Assembly: GCA_012520655.1 (NCBI GenBank) | Contig: JAAYNW010000058.1 | Coordinates: 1-50,713 of the forward strand | Source of the DNA: Clostridiales bacterium | GTDB lineage: Bacteria; Bacillota; Clostridia; Lachnospirales; Lachnospiraceae | Length of the DNA: 50,713 nucleotides | Reading direction: 5' to 3' | Shown: in pieces, positions 27,201-34,418 of the stretch | Layout: every line of letters starts with the position of its first letter | How positions within the stretch are numbered: the stretch's first letter is position 1 | Translations under genes and position numbers: made by a program | The notes under the pieces: model-generated | What the model was told of the DNA's origin: nothing | The model's database searches: none | What the model saw: the letters and a program-made list of their open reading frames with translations, nothing else

Positions 27201-29036
27201 GTTCGCTTTTCCGGGATCGCCGGAGAGATGCGCCGGCGCGGTCTCTCTAATCGTCTGCGTCGCAAATGCCCCGTCTTCAATCATCTGAATATTCTTTGCA
27301 TTTGTGAAAATTACATCCTTTAAGTTATGGCAGCCTCTGAATGCACCTTTATAAATATTCAATACGGAGCCCGGGATAGTAACTTTCTGAATCCAGCAAT
27401 TGTCGCTGAAGCTTCCGTCCTGAATAGCCGTAATCCCGTAAGGTCCGATTTGCTCCGGCATAGTAATGCTTGGAACCTTTTTGTTGGATTCTATTGCAAA
27501 AACAATCAATTCTCCGAATTTGTTAACTGCATAAATAACGTCCGTATTAAGCCCGTTAATATCTTTTTCCACCTCAACAATCTCGTATTTATCCTCATTA
27601 AGATATTTGAAGGCTATATGGTTATTATTGGCAATTATATGTGCGGCACTCTTTGTCTGTTTATTTGTTCCGCTCACATATCCGGGAGCCTCGAAATAAA
27701 AAGTCTTCCCTACTTCGTTAATAAAATCGGCAAAGCTATAAATACCCGTATCTTCGACAAACTTCAGCGTTTCGCTGTAAGTCGTAATGCGCTTAAGGCT
27801 TGTGCATCCTTGTACCGTCGACATATGGAACTCGTTTAAGTTCTTTGAGTCCCATTCGCCTGTAAATTTTTCCGGTAAAACCAGTTCTTGTAACGAAGAG
27901 CAATTCTGGAATGCCTTATACCCGATTGCTCTTAAATTCGATGCCAGCGAATTATCGGAAGGAATCAGGTTAATCGTAGTCATGCTGTTGCAGTTTTCAA
28001 AGCAGGAATCCCCGATAGCTTGCGTGGTTGTAGGCACATCGAAGCTCTGAAGCTTTCCGCAGTTATAAAACGCATGGTCACCGAACATCGTAATATTGGA
28101 TTCCAAAGGCATAATGACATTATTAAGACTTCCGCAATTAGCAAACGCATAGCTTTCAATAGTATTTAAACCGTTGCCGAACGTAATACTTTTGATATTA
28201 TTACAATTATAAAAAGCATATTTCCCCACACCGAGCAAGTCTTTGCCAACGGTAAGATCCACAATGTTCGATGCAGTTAAATCCGTTCCGCCAAAAACAC
28301 TGTTGGCCGCACTGCTCTCGGGTCCAAGCTTCCATTCGGAAGAAGCAGCATCCCATTTCACGGTCTGATTGCCTATGTACTTTACTATTGCACCCCGGAT
28401 TCTCGCATGTTCGGCATCAACTTCTATATAACTGCTACCGCTTTTGTAATACAGCTGTACATCTGATCCATCCACTTCATTATGCCAGATGGTATACGTC
28501 TCATAATAGCAAGGCTTGTAAGAATCGATTACTTTTACCGTATATGGAGTCTCTACAGTTGTTTTAGTGCCATCCGAATTGGTAATTTCTTCTGTTTTAT
28601 ATTTTGTTTCTTCTTTCCAAATAGCATAAAACAGCGGACTTCCGTCCTTGCCGGCTGCCGCATATCCCTTGGACGTACCCTCAGTATCCGAATACTTTAC
28701 ATACGCATCTATTTCATTAGGAATCGTAAGCTTGCCGCCCGGCAAAGTCTGTTCCTTATTATATCCTAAAATAACCGCATATTTGTCGCTGCCCGTTCCT
28801 ACATAAGCAAACTGGAAATTACTGTCACCCGTCTGGTATATCTTTTCCCCTGTTGCAATTGATGGAATAATCGTAGTTCCTGAAACAATCCAGCTTCCCA
28901 TATCAGCCGCCTTTGTAGGCTGCACCGGAATCGCCGTCACGATTATCGCCGAAACCATGAACAGACAGCCTAACGTCTTTCTGAGTTGCCTCCGCAATCT
29001 CCAGTTCTTCTTTTTCGTATCTTTACCCTTAGCCAT
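24264..29036 (-). CDS. Large BspA-like surface protein with TPKTG sortase signal
   Basis: A 1590-residue wall-anchored protein. In order: a long basic signal peptide (cleavage after PTKA near residue 43); BspA-type leucine-rich repeats over about 240-1050, broken by non-repeat inserts; three InlB-B/Listeria-Bacteroides type repeats (about 1059-1262, each with YTV.F.D...., a conserved Gly-Tyr/Met and F.GW motif); an Asn/Gly/Ser linker (about 1262-1305); another ~70-residue repeat with FDKWTS; a C-terminal domain (about 1426-1539) shared with the downstream protein; then TPKTGD at about 1551, a hydrophobic helix and a basic tail. TPKTG is close to the (S/P)PXTG signals cut by class B sortase in Clostridioides difficile. 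The sortase gene lies 29 bases upstream. Likely an adhesin; the ligand is unknown. Confidence 0.92.
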   Translation of the reverse strand: MAKGKDTKKKNWRLRRQLRKTLGCLFMVSAIIVTAIPVQPTKAADMGSWIVSGTTIIPSIATGEKIYQTGDSNFQFAYVGTGSDKYAVILGYNKEQTLPGGKLTIPNEIDAYVKYSDTEGTSKGYAAAGKDGSPLFYAIWKEETKYKTEEITNSDGTKTTVETPYTVKVIDSYKPCYYETYTIWHNEVDGSDVQLYYKSGSSYIEVDAEHARIRGAIVKYIGNQTVKWDAASSEWKLGPESSAANSVFGGTDLTASNIVDLTVGKDLLGVGKYAFYNCNNIKSITFGNGLNTIESYAFANCGSLNNVIMPLESNITMFGDHAFYNCGKLQSFDVPTTTQAIGDSCFENCNSMTTINLIPSDNSLASNLRAIGYKAFQNCSSLQELVLPEKFTGEWDSKNLNEFHMSTVQGCTSLKRITTYSETLKFVEDTGIYSFADFINEVGKTFYFEAPGYVSGTNKQTKSAAHIIANNNHIAFKYLNEDKYEIVEVEKDINGLNTDVIYAVNKFGELIVFAIESNKKVPSITMPEQIGPYGITAIQDGSFSDNCWIQKVTIPGSVLNIYKGAFRGCHNLKDVIFTNAKNIQMIEDGAFATQTIRETAPAHLSGDPGKANGFCGDNTFLSATPYLSFSGDIVNDSGENTKPYIYAMKASNKINVSTQPDTYITYFSGWPTNLTVQYNFVKGMPELIAYPTMTDLTNGYEKPDGSGKVDMFPYLTDDRKTAAKNALTAYNNWDKVAGSSSQPTSEQMAIVDAVYNMVVPSGVTAIKTGIFSGVDTNNVAVTGTEKNDNVKSLTLMSVDTVEPYAFSNLNNLQTFNMNGGTTIGNYAFDNCDALTSVSIGPSVTTMGIRPFKSCALLTDVSIPSSDYLSSSNAIIFGKTNGVNTKIIECLETRGVKVGSTTVGPGELSGITSIEKEAFMNCDGIGAIDLSQTTVKTIPERCFADYEQDPDNPSQAARDNRLGSVILPAGATNISAGAFWNSNVYSVKIPSTVTYIEPNAFSYTAGTEGNDTQPWNDSANQPLFDDTDHSKVTFICLNSSPAATYADKYSYINTEESSDLKARYTVYFFDAIDPLNPTLIEQQQVIQGEDAVLPTPPVHEGYNFSQWFPPEAYKAVSRDIEISAMYTKADAVTYTVRFFDYNKTLMNDYTQQVVAGKDAVPPSADKMVVDGMTFTGWDRAYTNISADVDIYATYEKKEANKYTVTFWADTAMTSMIGKPQQVAAGESAIEPAHPTKAGYTFTGWFPATAWQNVTKDLDVVAMFTAGNGGNSGNNGDNGNNGNNGNNGNNGSSGNSGSSSSSSSGNSVSGNSTKYKVTVNGGSGSGDYAPGTIVNINAYATADGKVFDKWTSSSPGVGFVNANAISTSFTMPANNVDITANLKSGSSSSSVTGNSRNTLRNSTTSVDVSKGGISNTDLASANVNGSSDNYVIKITEDAQATAAVIAALEAKYGDLSNIAYLPMDISLYDSTGQTKITDISGITVDITLPLPDELIQYAGNNKAASVLNGQLEDLSARFTTIDGVPCIQFTATHFSPYTIYVDKANLTEGLIDATPKTGDPIHPKWFLAIGLACISVILFAKKDKAPSKVRTA
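25150..25245 (-). repeat. Degenerate tandem repeat coding the Gly/Asn/Ser linker
   Basis: Short units of about 9 bases (variants of TTTCCGTTG / TTTCCGTTA on the plus strand) are repeated in tandem and encode Asn-Gly-Asn-rich sequence between the InlB-B repeats and the C-terminal region of the large surface protein. Units are multiples of three, so slippage would change linker length without shifting the frame. Confidence 0.7.
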
Positions 29037-29065
29037 CGCTACTCTCCTCCGCCGTAAAACGATTT

Positions 29066-30217
29066 TTATTGAATTCTCTTGGCAACCACCGCGAACCTTC
29101 CGTCCGTCTGTGAATTGTCACAGGTCGACAGCGTTAATAATTCATCGCCGTACTCAACCGTTACTCCGGTATCGTACAGAGACATTTCCGCCATCTCTTT
29201 CATATAAGAATTGAATTCTTCCTCTGAATTCGCATTTATAAATTGATAATACTTAAAAGCGATTTCATTCTCTTTTAATACCTTTGCCCGGAACACATAC
29301 ATTACCTGATAGGTTCCCTTTTCGTATATCGTATCAAATTGAATCACGCTATGTTCCTTGTAGTAAGACTCTTTCGCATACTTTTCCAAATCCCCGAACA
29401 TCTTGCCGGATTTCATATGGTGTCCGTACAAAATCAGGTTTTGGGAACGCGGATATGCCTTACACTGGTAATCCATAAAAATACTGCCGTTCTTATCATA
29501 CTCCTGATTAAAATTGTAAGTAAGATAATATTCGTTATTGGATGTCTGCATAACAGGATAATCTATTATTGTATCGTCAATTTTCAGCCATCCTATTAGC
29601 TTTTTATTCTTATTATACAAAGTTTTATATTCGCTAAGTATATCGGGCAATTCGATTTCTTCCTGTTCTCCGCGAACTACAATTACTTTTTCTTCAGGAT
29701 TTGACAAAGCCTGACTATTTTTCAATTTCGAAAGCTCCGCATAATTGGCGCTTGTTCTTTCTGCATAAAAATAATATACAAAAAAATATCCGAAGCACAC
29801 AACTGCACATAACGAGCAAAATAGCACAGTAAGCCGTCTACGCCTCTCAGCTGTTTTTAGCTGCGCTTCGATTTCTCTGCGCATATCCTCGTCAAAGTCC
29901 TCCAACGACAGTTTGCGTCCGCCTTTAATTGCTTTGTGACTCTTTTTTCTGTTTTTCTTCCCCTTTCCGTTATTTTCCTGTCTCTTATAACGTTCAACCA
30001 ATTCATATATTTCATCGTCGAAGTCATTGCCGACCACTGTTTCAAAACGATATGCTCCGCCTTGCATCTGTTCATATAGGCTTAACACATCCTTAGGATT
30101 CTTCATATCTATCTTCGACTTGATGATATCTATTTTCTTTTTATCTCTTAATGCAGCTTCATAATCTGCTTTCGTACGGAATTGCCTGCCCGAAACTGTC
30201 TGCTTTTCCGCTGCCAT
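29066..30217 (-). CDS. srtB: Class B sortase with long cytoplasmic N-terminus
   Basis: Membrane transpeptidase that joins sorting-signal proteins to the cell wall. The 383 residues include a charged cytoplasmic region of about 125 residues, one membrane helix (about 128-150, VLFCSLCAVVCFGYFFVYYF), and the extracellular sortase barrel. Catalytic residues are visible: His266/267 in LILYGHHMKSGKMFG, Cys366 in LLTLSTCDN, and Arg374 in DGRFAVV. The TLSTC and YGHHM forms fit class B. It is the first gene of the surface locus and its likely substrate follows 29 bases downstream. The N-terminal extension (RTKADYEAALRDKKKIDIIK and onward) is longer than in the classic staphylococcal enzyme; I recall similar N-termini in clostridial class B sortases, but its role is not known. 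Confidence 0.93.
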   Translation of the reverse strand: MAAEKQTVSGRQFRTKADYEAALRDKKKIDIIKSKIDMKNPKDVLSLYEQMQGGAYRFETVVGNDFDDEIYELVERYKRQENNGKGKKNRKKSHKAIKGGRKLSLEDFDEDMRREIEAQLKTAERRRRLTVLFCSLCAVVCFGYFFVYYFYAERTSANYAELSKLKNSQALSNPEEKVIVVRGEQEEIELPDILSEYKTLYNKNKKLIGWLKIDDTIIDYPVMQTSNNEYYLTYNFNQEYDKNGSIFMDYQCKAYPRSQNLILYGHHMKSGKMFGDLEKYAKESYYKEHSVIQFDTIYEKGTYQVMYVFRAKVLKENEIAFKYYQFINANSEEEFNSYMKEMAEMSLYDTGVTVEYGDELLTLSTCDNSQTDGRFAVVAKRIQ

Positions 30218-30461
30218 GTGTATAGTATCTCCTTTATCTTATTTATACATTTTATACATCGTGCCACATATGTCCTAAATTATAAAACAGCATATATATT
30301 ACTATATTACTAATACCTTGCAATTAATTCAAGTATTTTGTCGATTTATTGTGTTAATTATTTAAAAAATTTCTATATTTCTTTTCTATTATTTAGGAAA
30401 CAAAACCAAGCTGTCTATCATAGTATAAACCATAAATAAAAAAAACTTTGGAGGCAAGATT
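30218..30461. other. AT-rich intergenic region between sortase and Cys-rich genes
   Basis: Divergent gap of 244 bases with no gene of its own that I can support. It should hold the start signals of both sides, but no strong promoter stands out; a weak candidate is given for the sortase side. Confidence 0.6.
30304..30332 (-). promoter_or_regulatory. Weak candidate promoter of the sortase/surface locus
   Basis: Minus strand: TTGAAT (30327-30332), 17-base spacer, TAATAT (30304-30309), in the AT-rich gap between divergent genes. Other AT-rich hexamers nearby could serve equally. Confidence 0.35.
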
Positions 30462-30683
30462 ATGAGTGATTTAACAGCAACAGGATGTGGCTGTGGCGGT
30501 GGAGTGAGCGATAGTAACACCGGATGTAGTTCTTTACTTTGGATAATTCTTTTGCTCTGTGTCTGCGGAAACAACAGTAGCGGTTGCGGAAATAACGGTA
30601 TCCTTGGTGGAAGCTCCGGCGGTTGCGAAAGTATCATCTTCATTCTGCTTATTCTTAGCTGCTGCGGAAATTCTTTCTGCTAA
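30462..30683 (+). CDS. Small Cys/Gly-rich protein (chorion-like high-cysteine type)
   Basis: A 73-residue protein with about ten Cys and many Gly/Asn, alternating with two hydrophobic stretches (SSLLWIILLLCVCG and ESIIFILLILSCCG). This layout is like the small proteins annotated in Firmicutes as chorion class high-cysteine proteins, whose function is unknown. GGAGG lies eight bases before the ATG and a good hairpin terminator follows at 30746-30773, so it looks like a complete single-gene unit. There is no cleavable signal peptide of the usual kind; the hydrophobic parts may sit in or on the membrane. It is divergent from the sortase gene. Metal binding, spore coat assembly or membrane association are all possible; none is shown. 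Confidence 0.8.
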   Translation: MSDLTATGCGCGGGVSDSNTGCSSLLWIILLLCVCGNNSSGCGNNGILGGSSGGCESIIFILLILSCCGNSFC

Positions 30684-30745
30684 AGCCCATACGAAATCAT
30701 GAAAAGTAAACTTATCTGGCTTTTCTGATTTTAATTACACATTTT

Positions 30746-30773
30746 GAAAATAGGCTCGCATGGGCCTATTTTC
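30746..30773 (+). terminator. Rho-independent terminator of the Cys-rich gene
   Basis: GAAAATAGGC (30746-30755) and GCCTATTTTC (30764-30773) form a 10-pair stem with an 8-base loop and a T-rich 3' side. Confidence 0.8.
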
Positions 30774-30886
30774 TCTTGCCCTGCACTGCTTCTTTTTACC
30801 GCAAGGCAGGAAGGTGCACAAGGACACGCATATTTTTATTTTTATATACATAAGATTTTATAATAGCGAAGGGGTAAGGGATTTCT

Positions 30887-31453
30887 ATGGATGAAAAAGA
30901 ACAAGATAAAATAACAGCCTTTGATGTCTTATTTACTAATAATCATATCCAAATACTAAAAATAATTATCCCTTATTTTGACAGCCAAATGCAAAAACAA
31001 TTATCTATTTATGTCAAATTCCTTGAGCTTCAATATACTATTTCCTACTATCAGTCACGTTCTTACGAGCTACGCAGCTGTGCCATAAAAAAAGAAGAAT
31101 TTAATATCAACAAAATCTGTTCCGAGATTCTTCCCTATTGTACAAAGGAAGAAAAGCAGAAGGTAGAACAAATTATGGGGATGTTCCGCTCCATAGATAT
31201 GTATAAGGAAATGAGCAAGACCTTTGAATTAATGAAAGAACTTTTCCCGGAGGGATTCGAAGAAGGCTTTGGAAATGATTTCTCATTTGGAGCGTTTTCG
31301 GATGCAGCTTCAGATGCTTCCGGAGCTTCCGAGAAAAATCACACGAATATGAATATGACCGACCTGCTCATGAATATGCTTTCTCCTGAGCAGAAGGCTA
31401 TGTTTGAAATGTTTGGAGGTAATAATTATGAATCAGGGAGAATGGATGAATGA
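30887..31453 (+). CDS. Hypothetical protein, first of an overlapping pair
   Basis: Unknown function. The 188-residue soluble protein is mainly helical, with MDEKEQDKITAFDVLFTNNH at the start, a Cys-containing middle, and a flexible acidic/Ser/Ala stretch near residues 130-155 before a Met-rich end (MNMTDLLMNMLSPEQKAMFE). It has no signal peptide or membrane helix. AAGGG lies about six bases before the ATG. The 3' end overlaps the next gene by 26 bases in another frame, so the two are coupled. I could not connect it to a named family; Met-rich helices of this kind can bind other proteins, but that is a guess. Confidence 0.75.
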   Translation: MDEKEQDKITAFDVLFTNNHIQILKIIIPYFDSQMQKQLSIYVKFLELQYTISYYQSRSYELRSCAIKKEEFNINKICSEILPYCTKEEKQKVEQIMGMFRSIDMYKEMSKTFELMKELFPEGFEEGFGNDFSFGAFSDAASDASGASEKNHTNMNMTDLLMNMLSPEQKAMFEMFGGNNYESGRMDE

Positions 31454-31700
31454 TCCCCTCGTTGCAGGTATCGACAGAAATAAACTTCAATTTTTACAAA
31501 CACTGGTGTTTGAAAGCCGGAATCTTTCCCGGGAACAGATGATTCCCTTTCTTTTGAATGTATCACAAAAGGGAAAGATGAATAATATTTCATTTGACGA
31601 TAATGAAATTACTGCCATAGCTGCCGCTCTTCGCAAATACTCTTCTCCTGAGGAGGCCGAAAAAATCAATAAACTGATGGCTCTAAAGAGAAAACGTTAA
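31428..31700 (+). CDS. Hypothetical protein, second of an overlapping pair
   Basis: Unknown function. The protein has 90 residues, starting MNQGEWMNDPLVAGIDRNKL, helical, ending in a basic tail (MALKRKR). The ATG at 31428 has GGAGG eight bases upstream inside the previous gene, preferred over an in-frame ATG at 31404 that has no such site. It shares a 26-base overlap with the upstream gene, and the small size and coupling suggest a partner or regulator of that protein. A strong terminator follows. Confidence 0.75.
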   Translation: MNQGEWMNDPLVAGIDRNKLQFLQTLVFESRNLSREQMIPFLLNVSQKGKMNNISFDDNEITAIAAALRKYSSPEEAEKINKLMALKRKR

Positions 31701-31740
31701 AAACAGCGTATGCAGGTCTTCTTACTTGCATACGCTGTTT
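31701..31740. terminator. Bidirectional terminator between the hypothetical pair and leuS
   Basis: Perfect 14-pair stem AAACAGCGTATGCA (31701-31714) / TGCATACGCTGTTT (31727-31740). The minus strand continues TTTTTAACG, a good T-run for leuS. Confidence 0.9.
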
Positions 31741-31752
31741 CACCTATAGCTA

Positions 31753-34167
31753 TTATTTAACTACTATATTGACAATCTTTCCCGGAACATAAATTTCCTT
31801 TATGATTTCTCCAGCAAGCTTCGAACCGAGCGCTTCCTTTCCTGCCCAAACTGCATCTTCTTTTGAAATATCCACCGGTACTTTTATAACAATCTTAGTC
31901 TTACCATTTATTTGAACGGCAATTTCCTTTTCCTCATCAGCCATTGCGCTTTCATCCGCTATAGGCCATACCGCATGGAAAACAGAATCCGTTTCACCGA
32001 GCTGTCTCCACAGCTCTTCTCCGACGTGAGGAGCAAAGGGGGCGAGCAGAATAACTGCTGTTTTCAGCGTGTCCTTATCGATTCCTCCGCTTTTGGCCAT
32101 CTCGATCATCTTGTTGTTATATTCCATGAAGCCGGATATTACCGTATTCAGGCTGAAGTTCTCCAAACGCTGTGAGATATCGGCAATCATCTTGTTGCGA
32201 ACTTTCAGCATTTCCTTCGTCGCTTCCACATTCTTATCTTTATTTTCCGTTACAAGATTCCAGAAACGCGTAATAAAGCGGTAAACTCCTTCAATTCCTC
32301 TGTCGTCCCATTCCGAATCCAGTTCGGGCGGTCCCACAAAAAGTTCATAGAGCCTTAAGGAATCGCATCCATAATCGCTTACCAAATCATCCGGCGAAAC
32401 TACATTTCCCTTTGATTTGCTCATCTTAATGCCGTTCTTGCCTGTAATCATACCCTGATTAAATAGCTTTATAAAGGGTTCGTCGAAATCGATCAAGCCG
32501 ATATCGTATAAAAATTTCGTATAAAATCTGGAATAGAGTAAATGAAGAACCGCATGCTCCACTCCGCCTATATACATGTCTACCGGCAGATATTTATCGG
32601 CCTTATCCCTGCTTACCAGTTCCTTATCGTTTTTGCTGTCCACATAGCGCAAGAAGTACCATGAAGAACCTGCCCATTGAGGCATCGTATTCGTTTCCCT
32701 CTTGGAAGGAGCACCGCACACAGGGCATGTGGTATTTACCCAATCTTCAATACCCGCTAACGGAGACTCACCCGTTCCTGTAGGCTGGTAGGATTCCACA
32801 TCGGGTAATAATAAAGGCAATTGCTCTTCCGGCACCGGTACACAACCGCATTTCGGGCAATGTACTATCGGAATAGGTTCTCCCCAATAGCGCTGACGCG
32901 AGAATACCCAGTCACGAAGCTTATAATTCGTCGTCTTTCGGCCAAATCCCAGCTTCTCGATGATAGCAGGGGCCTCTTTCTTAAGGACAGAGGATTCCAT
33001 ACCGTTCCAATCACCGGAATTAATCATCGTTCCCGACGCTTCCGTGTATGCTTCTGTCATATTCTCTATTTCTTTTCCGTCTTTTGCAATGACCTGAATA
33101 ATCGGAATATTGAATTTGGTAGCGAATTCAAAGTCACGGCTGTCATGAGCAGGTACGCACATAATAGCGCCCGTTCCGTAATCTGCGAGTACATAATCCG
33201 ACAACCAAATCGGCACCTTCGCGCCATTTAAAGGATTCACGGCATAAGATCCCGTAAACACACCTGTCTTTTCTTTATCCTGTAATCTATCCACATTGGA
33301 TTTATTTGCCGCATCCTGAATATATTTTTCTACGGCAGCTTTCGTCTCCGGTGTTGCGAGTCCTGCTGCCAGCTTGTGCTCCGGCGCAAGCACCATGAAT
33401 GTCGCTCCATAAAGAGTATCGGGCCTCGTCGTATAAACGGTAATCGCTTCTTCTCTTCCATCCACTTTAAAGTCGACCTCCGCACCGTAAGAACGTCCTA
33501 TCCATTCGCTCTGCATCTTCTTAACTTTTTCCGGCCAATCCAGTTTATCGAGGTCTTCCAAAAGGCGGTCAGCATATTTCGTAATCCGCAGCATCCACTG
33601 ATTCAAATTCTTCTTCGTCACTTCTGCGCCGCAGCGTTCACATTGTCCGTTCACCACTTCCTCATTCGCAAGTCCGGTTTTACAGGAAGGGCACCAATTA
33701 ATCGGCATCTCTTTCTGATATGCCAGGCCTTCCTTGAACATCTTAACGAATATCCACTGCGTCCATTTATAAAAATCAGGGTCTGTGGTATTGACTTCCA
33801 TATCCCAATCATAGAGTGCCGCAATCTGATTAATCTGCTTCTTAATGTTATCTATATTCTGCTGCGTGGATTTCGCAGGATGCACACCCATCTTAATCGC
33901 ATAGTTTTCTGCCGGAAGTCCGAATGCATCCCACCCCATCGGATGGATGATATAGTGTCCGCCGTTGAGCATTTTATAACGGCTCCATACATCGGAGATT
34001 ACATAACCTCTCCAGTGCCCCACGTGAAGTCCGTTTCCCGACGGATATGGAAACATATCCAGACAATAATATTTCGTTTTCTTTCCATCGTTGACATTTA
34101 CGGGATTCTTTTCCCATTCCTTGCGCCATTTTTCTTCAATCTCTCTGTGGTTATACGGTTGTGCCAT
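31753..34167 (-). CDS. leuS: Leucyl-tRNA synthetase
   Basis: Class I aminoacyl-tRNA synthetase charging tRNA-Leu. The 804 residues match the bacterial family. The HIGH-type motif lies in PYPSGNGLHVGHWRGY (about residues 37-52), the zinc knuckle CPSCKTGLANEEV..CERCG near 155-180, the CP1 editing domain with TTRPDTLYGATFMVLAPEH near 235-255, and KMSKS at 581-585. The anticodon-binding domain and the LeuS C-terminal domain (EIAVQINGKTKIVIKVPVDI) follow. It has its own promoter (34253-34281) and terminator. No T-box elements are visible in its ~250-base upstream gap, unlike pheST in this window. Confidence 0.97.
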   Translation of the reverse strand: MAQPYNHREIEEKWRKEWEKNPVNVNDGKKTKYYCLDMFPYPSGNGLHVGHWRGYVISDVWSRYKMLNGGHYIIHPMGWDAFGLPAENYAIKMGVHPAKSTQQNIDNIKKQINQIAALYDWDMEVNTTDPDFYKWTQWIFVKMFKEGLAYQKEMPINWCPSCKTGLANEEVVNGQCERCGAEVTKKNLNQWMLRITKYADRLLEDLDKLDWPEKVKKMQSEWIGRSYGAEVDFKVDGREEAITVYTTRPDTLYGATFMVLAPEHKLAAGLATPETKAAVEKYIQDAANKSNVDRLQDKEKTGVFTGSYAVNPLNGAKVPIWLSDYVLADYGTGAIMCVPAHDSRDFEFATKFNIPIIQVIAKDGKEIENMTEAYTEASGTMINSGDWNGMESSVLKKEAPAIIEKLGFGRKTTNYKLRDWVFSRQRYWGEPIPIVHCPKCGCVPVPEEQLPLLLPDVESYQPTGTGESPLAGIEDWVNTTCPVCGAPSKRETNTMPQWAGSSWYFLRYVDSKNDKELVSRDKADKYLPVDMYIGGVEHAVLHLLYSRFYTKFLYDIGLIDFDEPFIKLFNQGMITGKNGIKMSKSKGNVVSPDDLVSDYGCDSLRLYELFVGPPELDSEWDDRGIEGVYRFITRFWNLVTENKDKNVEATKEMLKVRNKMIADISQRLENFSLNTVISGFMEYNNKMIEMAKSGGIDKDTLKTAVILLAPFAPHVGEELWRQLGETDSVFHAVWPIADESAMADEEKEIAVQINGKTKIVIKVPVDISKEDAVWAGKEALGSKLAGEIIKEIYVPGKIVNIVVK

Positions 34168-34252
34168 CTTATCTTCCTCACATTTTTTTCAAAATTTTAC
34201 GTGAAATAACGCAAAACATATTATTATTACTTTATTTTATAAAACACCGATA

Positions 34253-34281
34253 ATTCTATACTTTTTCATTAGCGATGTCAA
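34253..34281 (-). promoter_or_regulatory. Sigma-A promoter of leuS
   Basis: Minus strand: TTGACA (34276-34281), 17-base spacer, TAGAAT (34253-34258). A small hairpin (CAAGGT-TTCAC-ACCTTG, 34279-34295) overlaps the -35 side. Confidence 0.8.
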
Positions 34282-34329
34282 GGTTTCACACCTTGTTTTC
34301 TCTTTTAATTTAAATAACATAGCACAACA

Positions 34330-34372
34330 AAACAGGATGTCTTGTGCCCCCACACATTACGACATCCTGTTT
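34330..34372 (-). terminator. Terminator of the EF-G-like gene
   Basis: AAACAGGATGTC (34330-34341) and GACATCCTGTTT (34361-34372) form a 12-pair stem. On the minus strand it continues TTGTTG. It sits 46 bases after the stop at 34419. Confidence 0.8.
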
Positions 34373-34418
34373 CATACCTTCTTCTAAAAAAGCGCTTATT
34401 GCACAATATCTGTTTTTA

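Noticed and set aside
33376-34209. 277-codon plus-strand frame
   Set aside because: Fully antisense to leuS; amino-acid make-up is rich in Arg, His and Phe, as expected for a shadow of a conserved gene.
34168-34330. Possible T-box leader before leuS
   Set aside because: No GGGTGGTACCGCGG-type box and no stem I; only a promoter and a small hairpin are seen.
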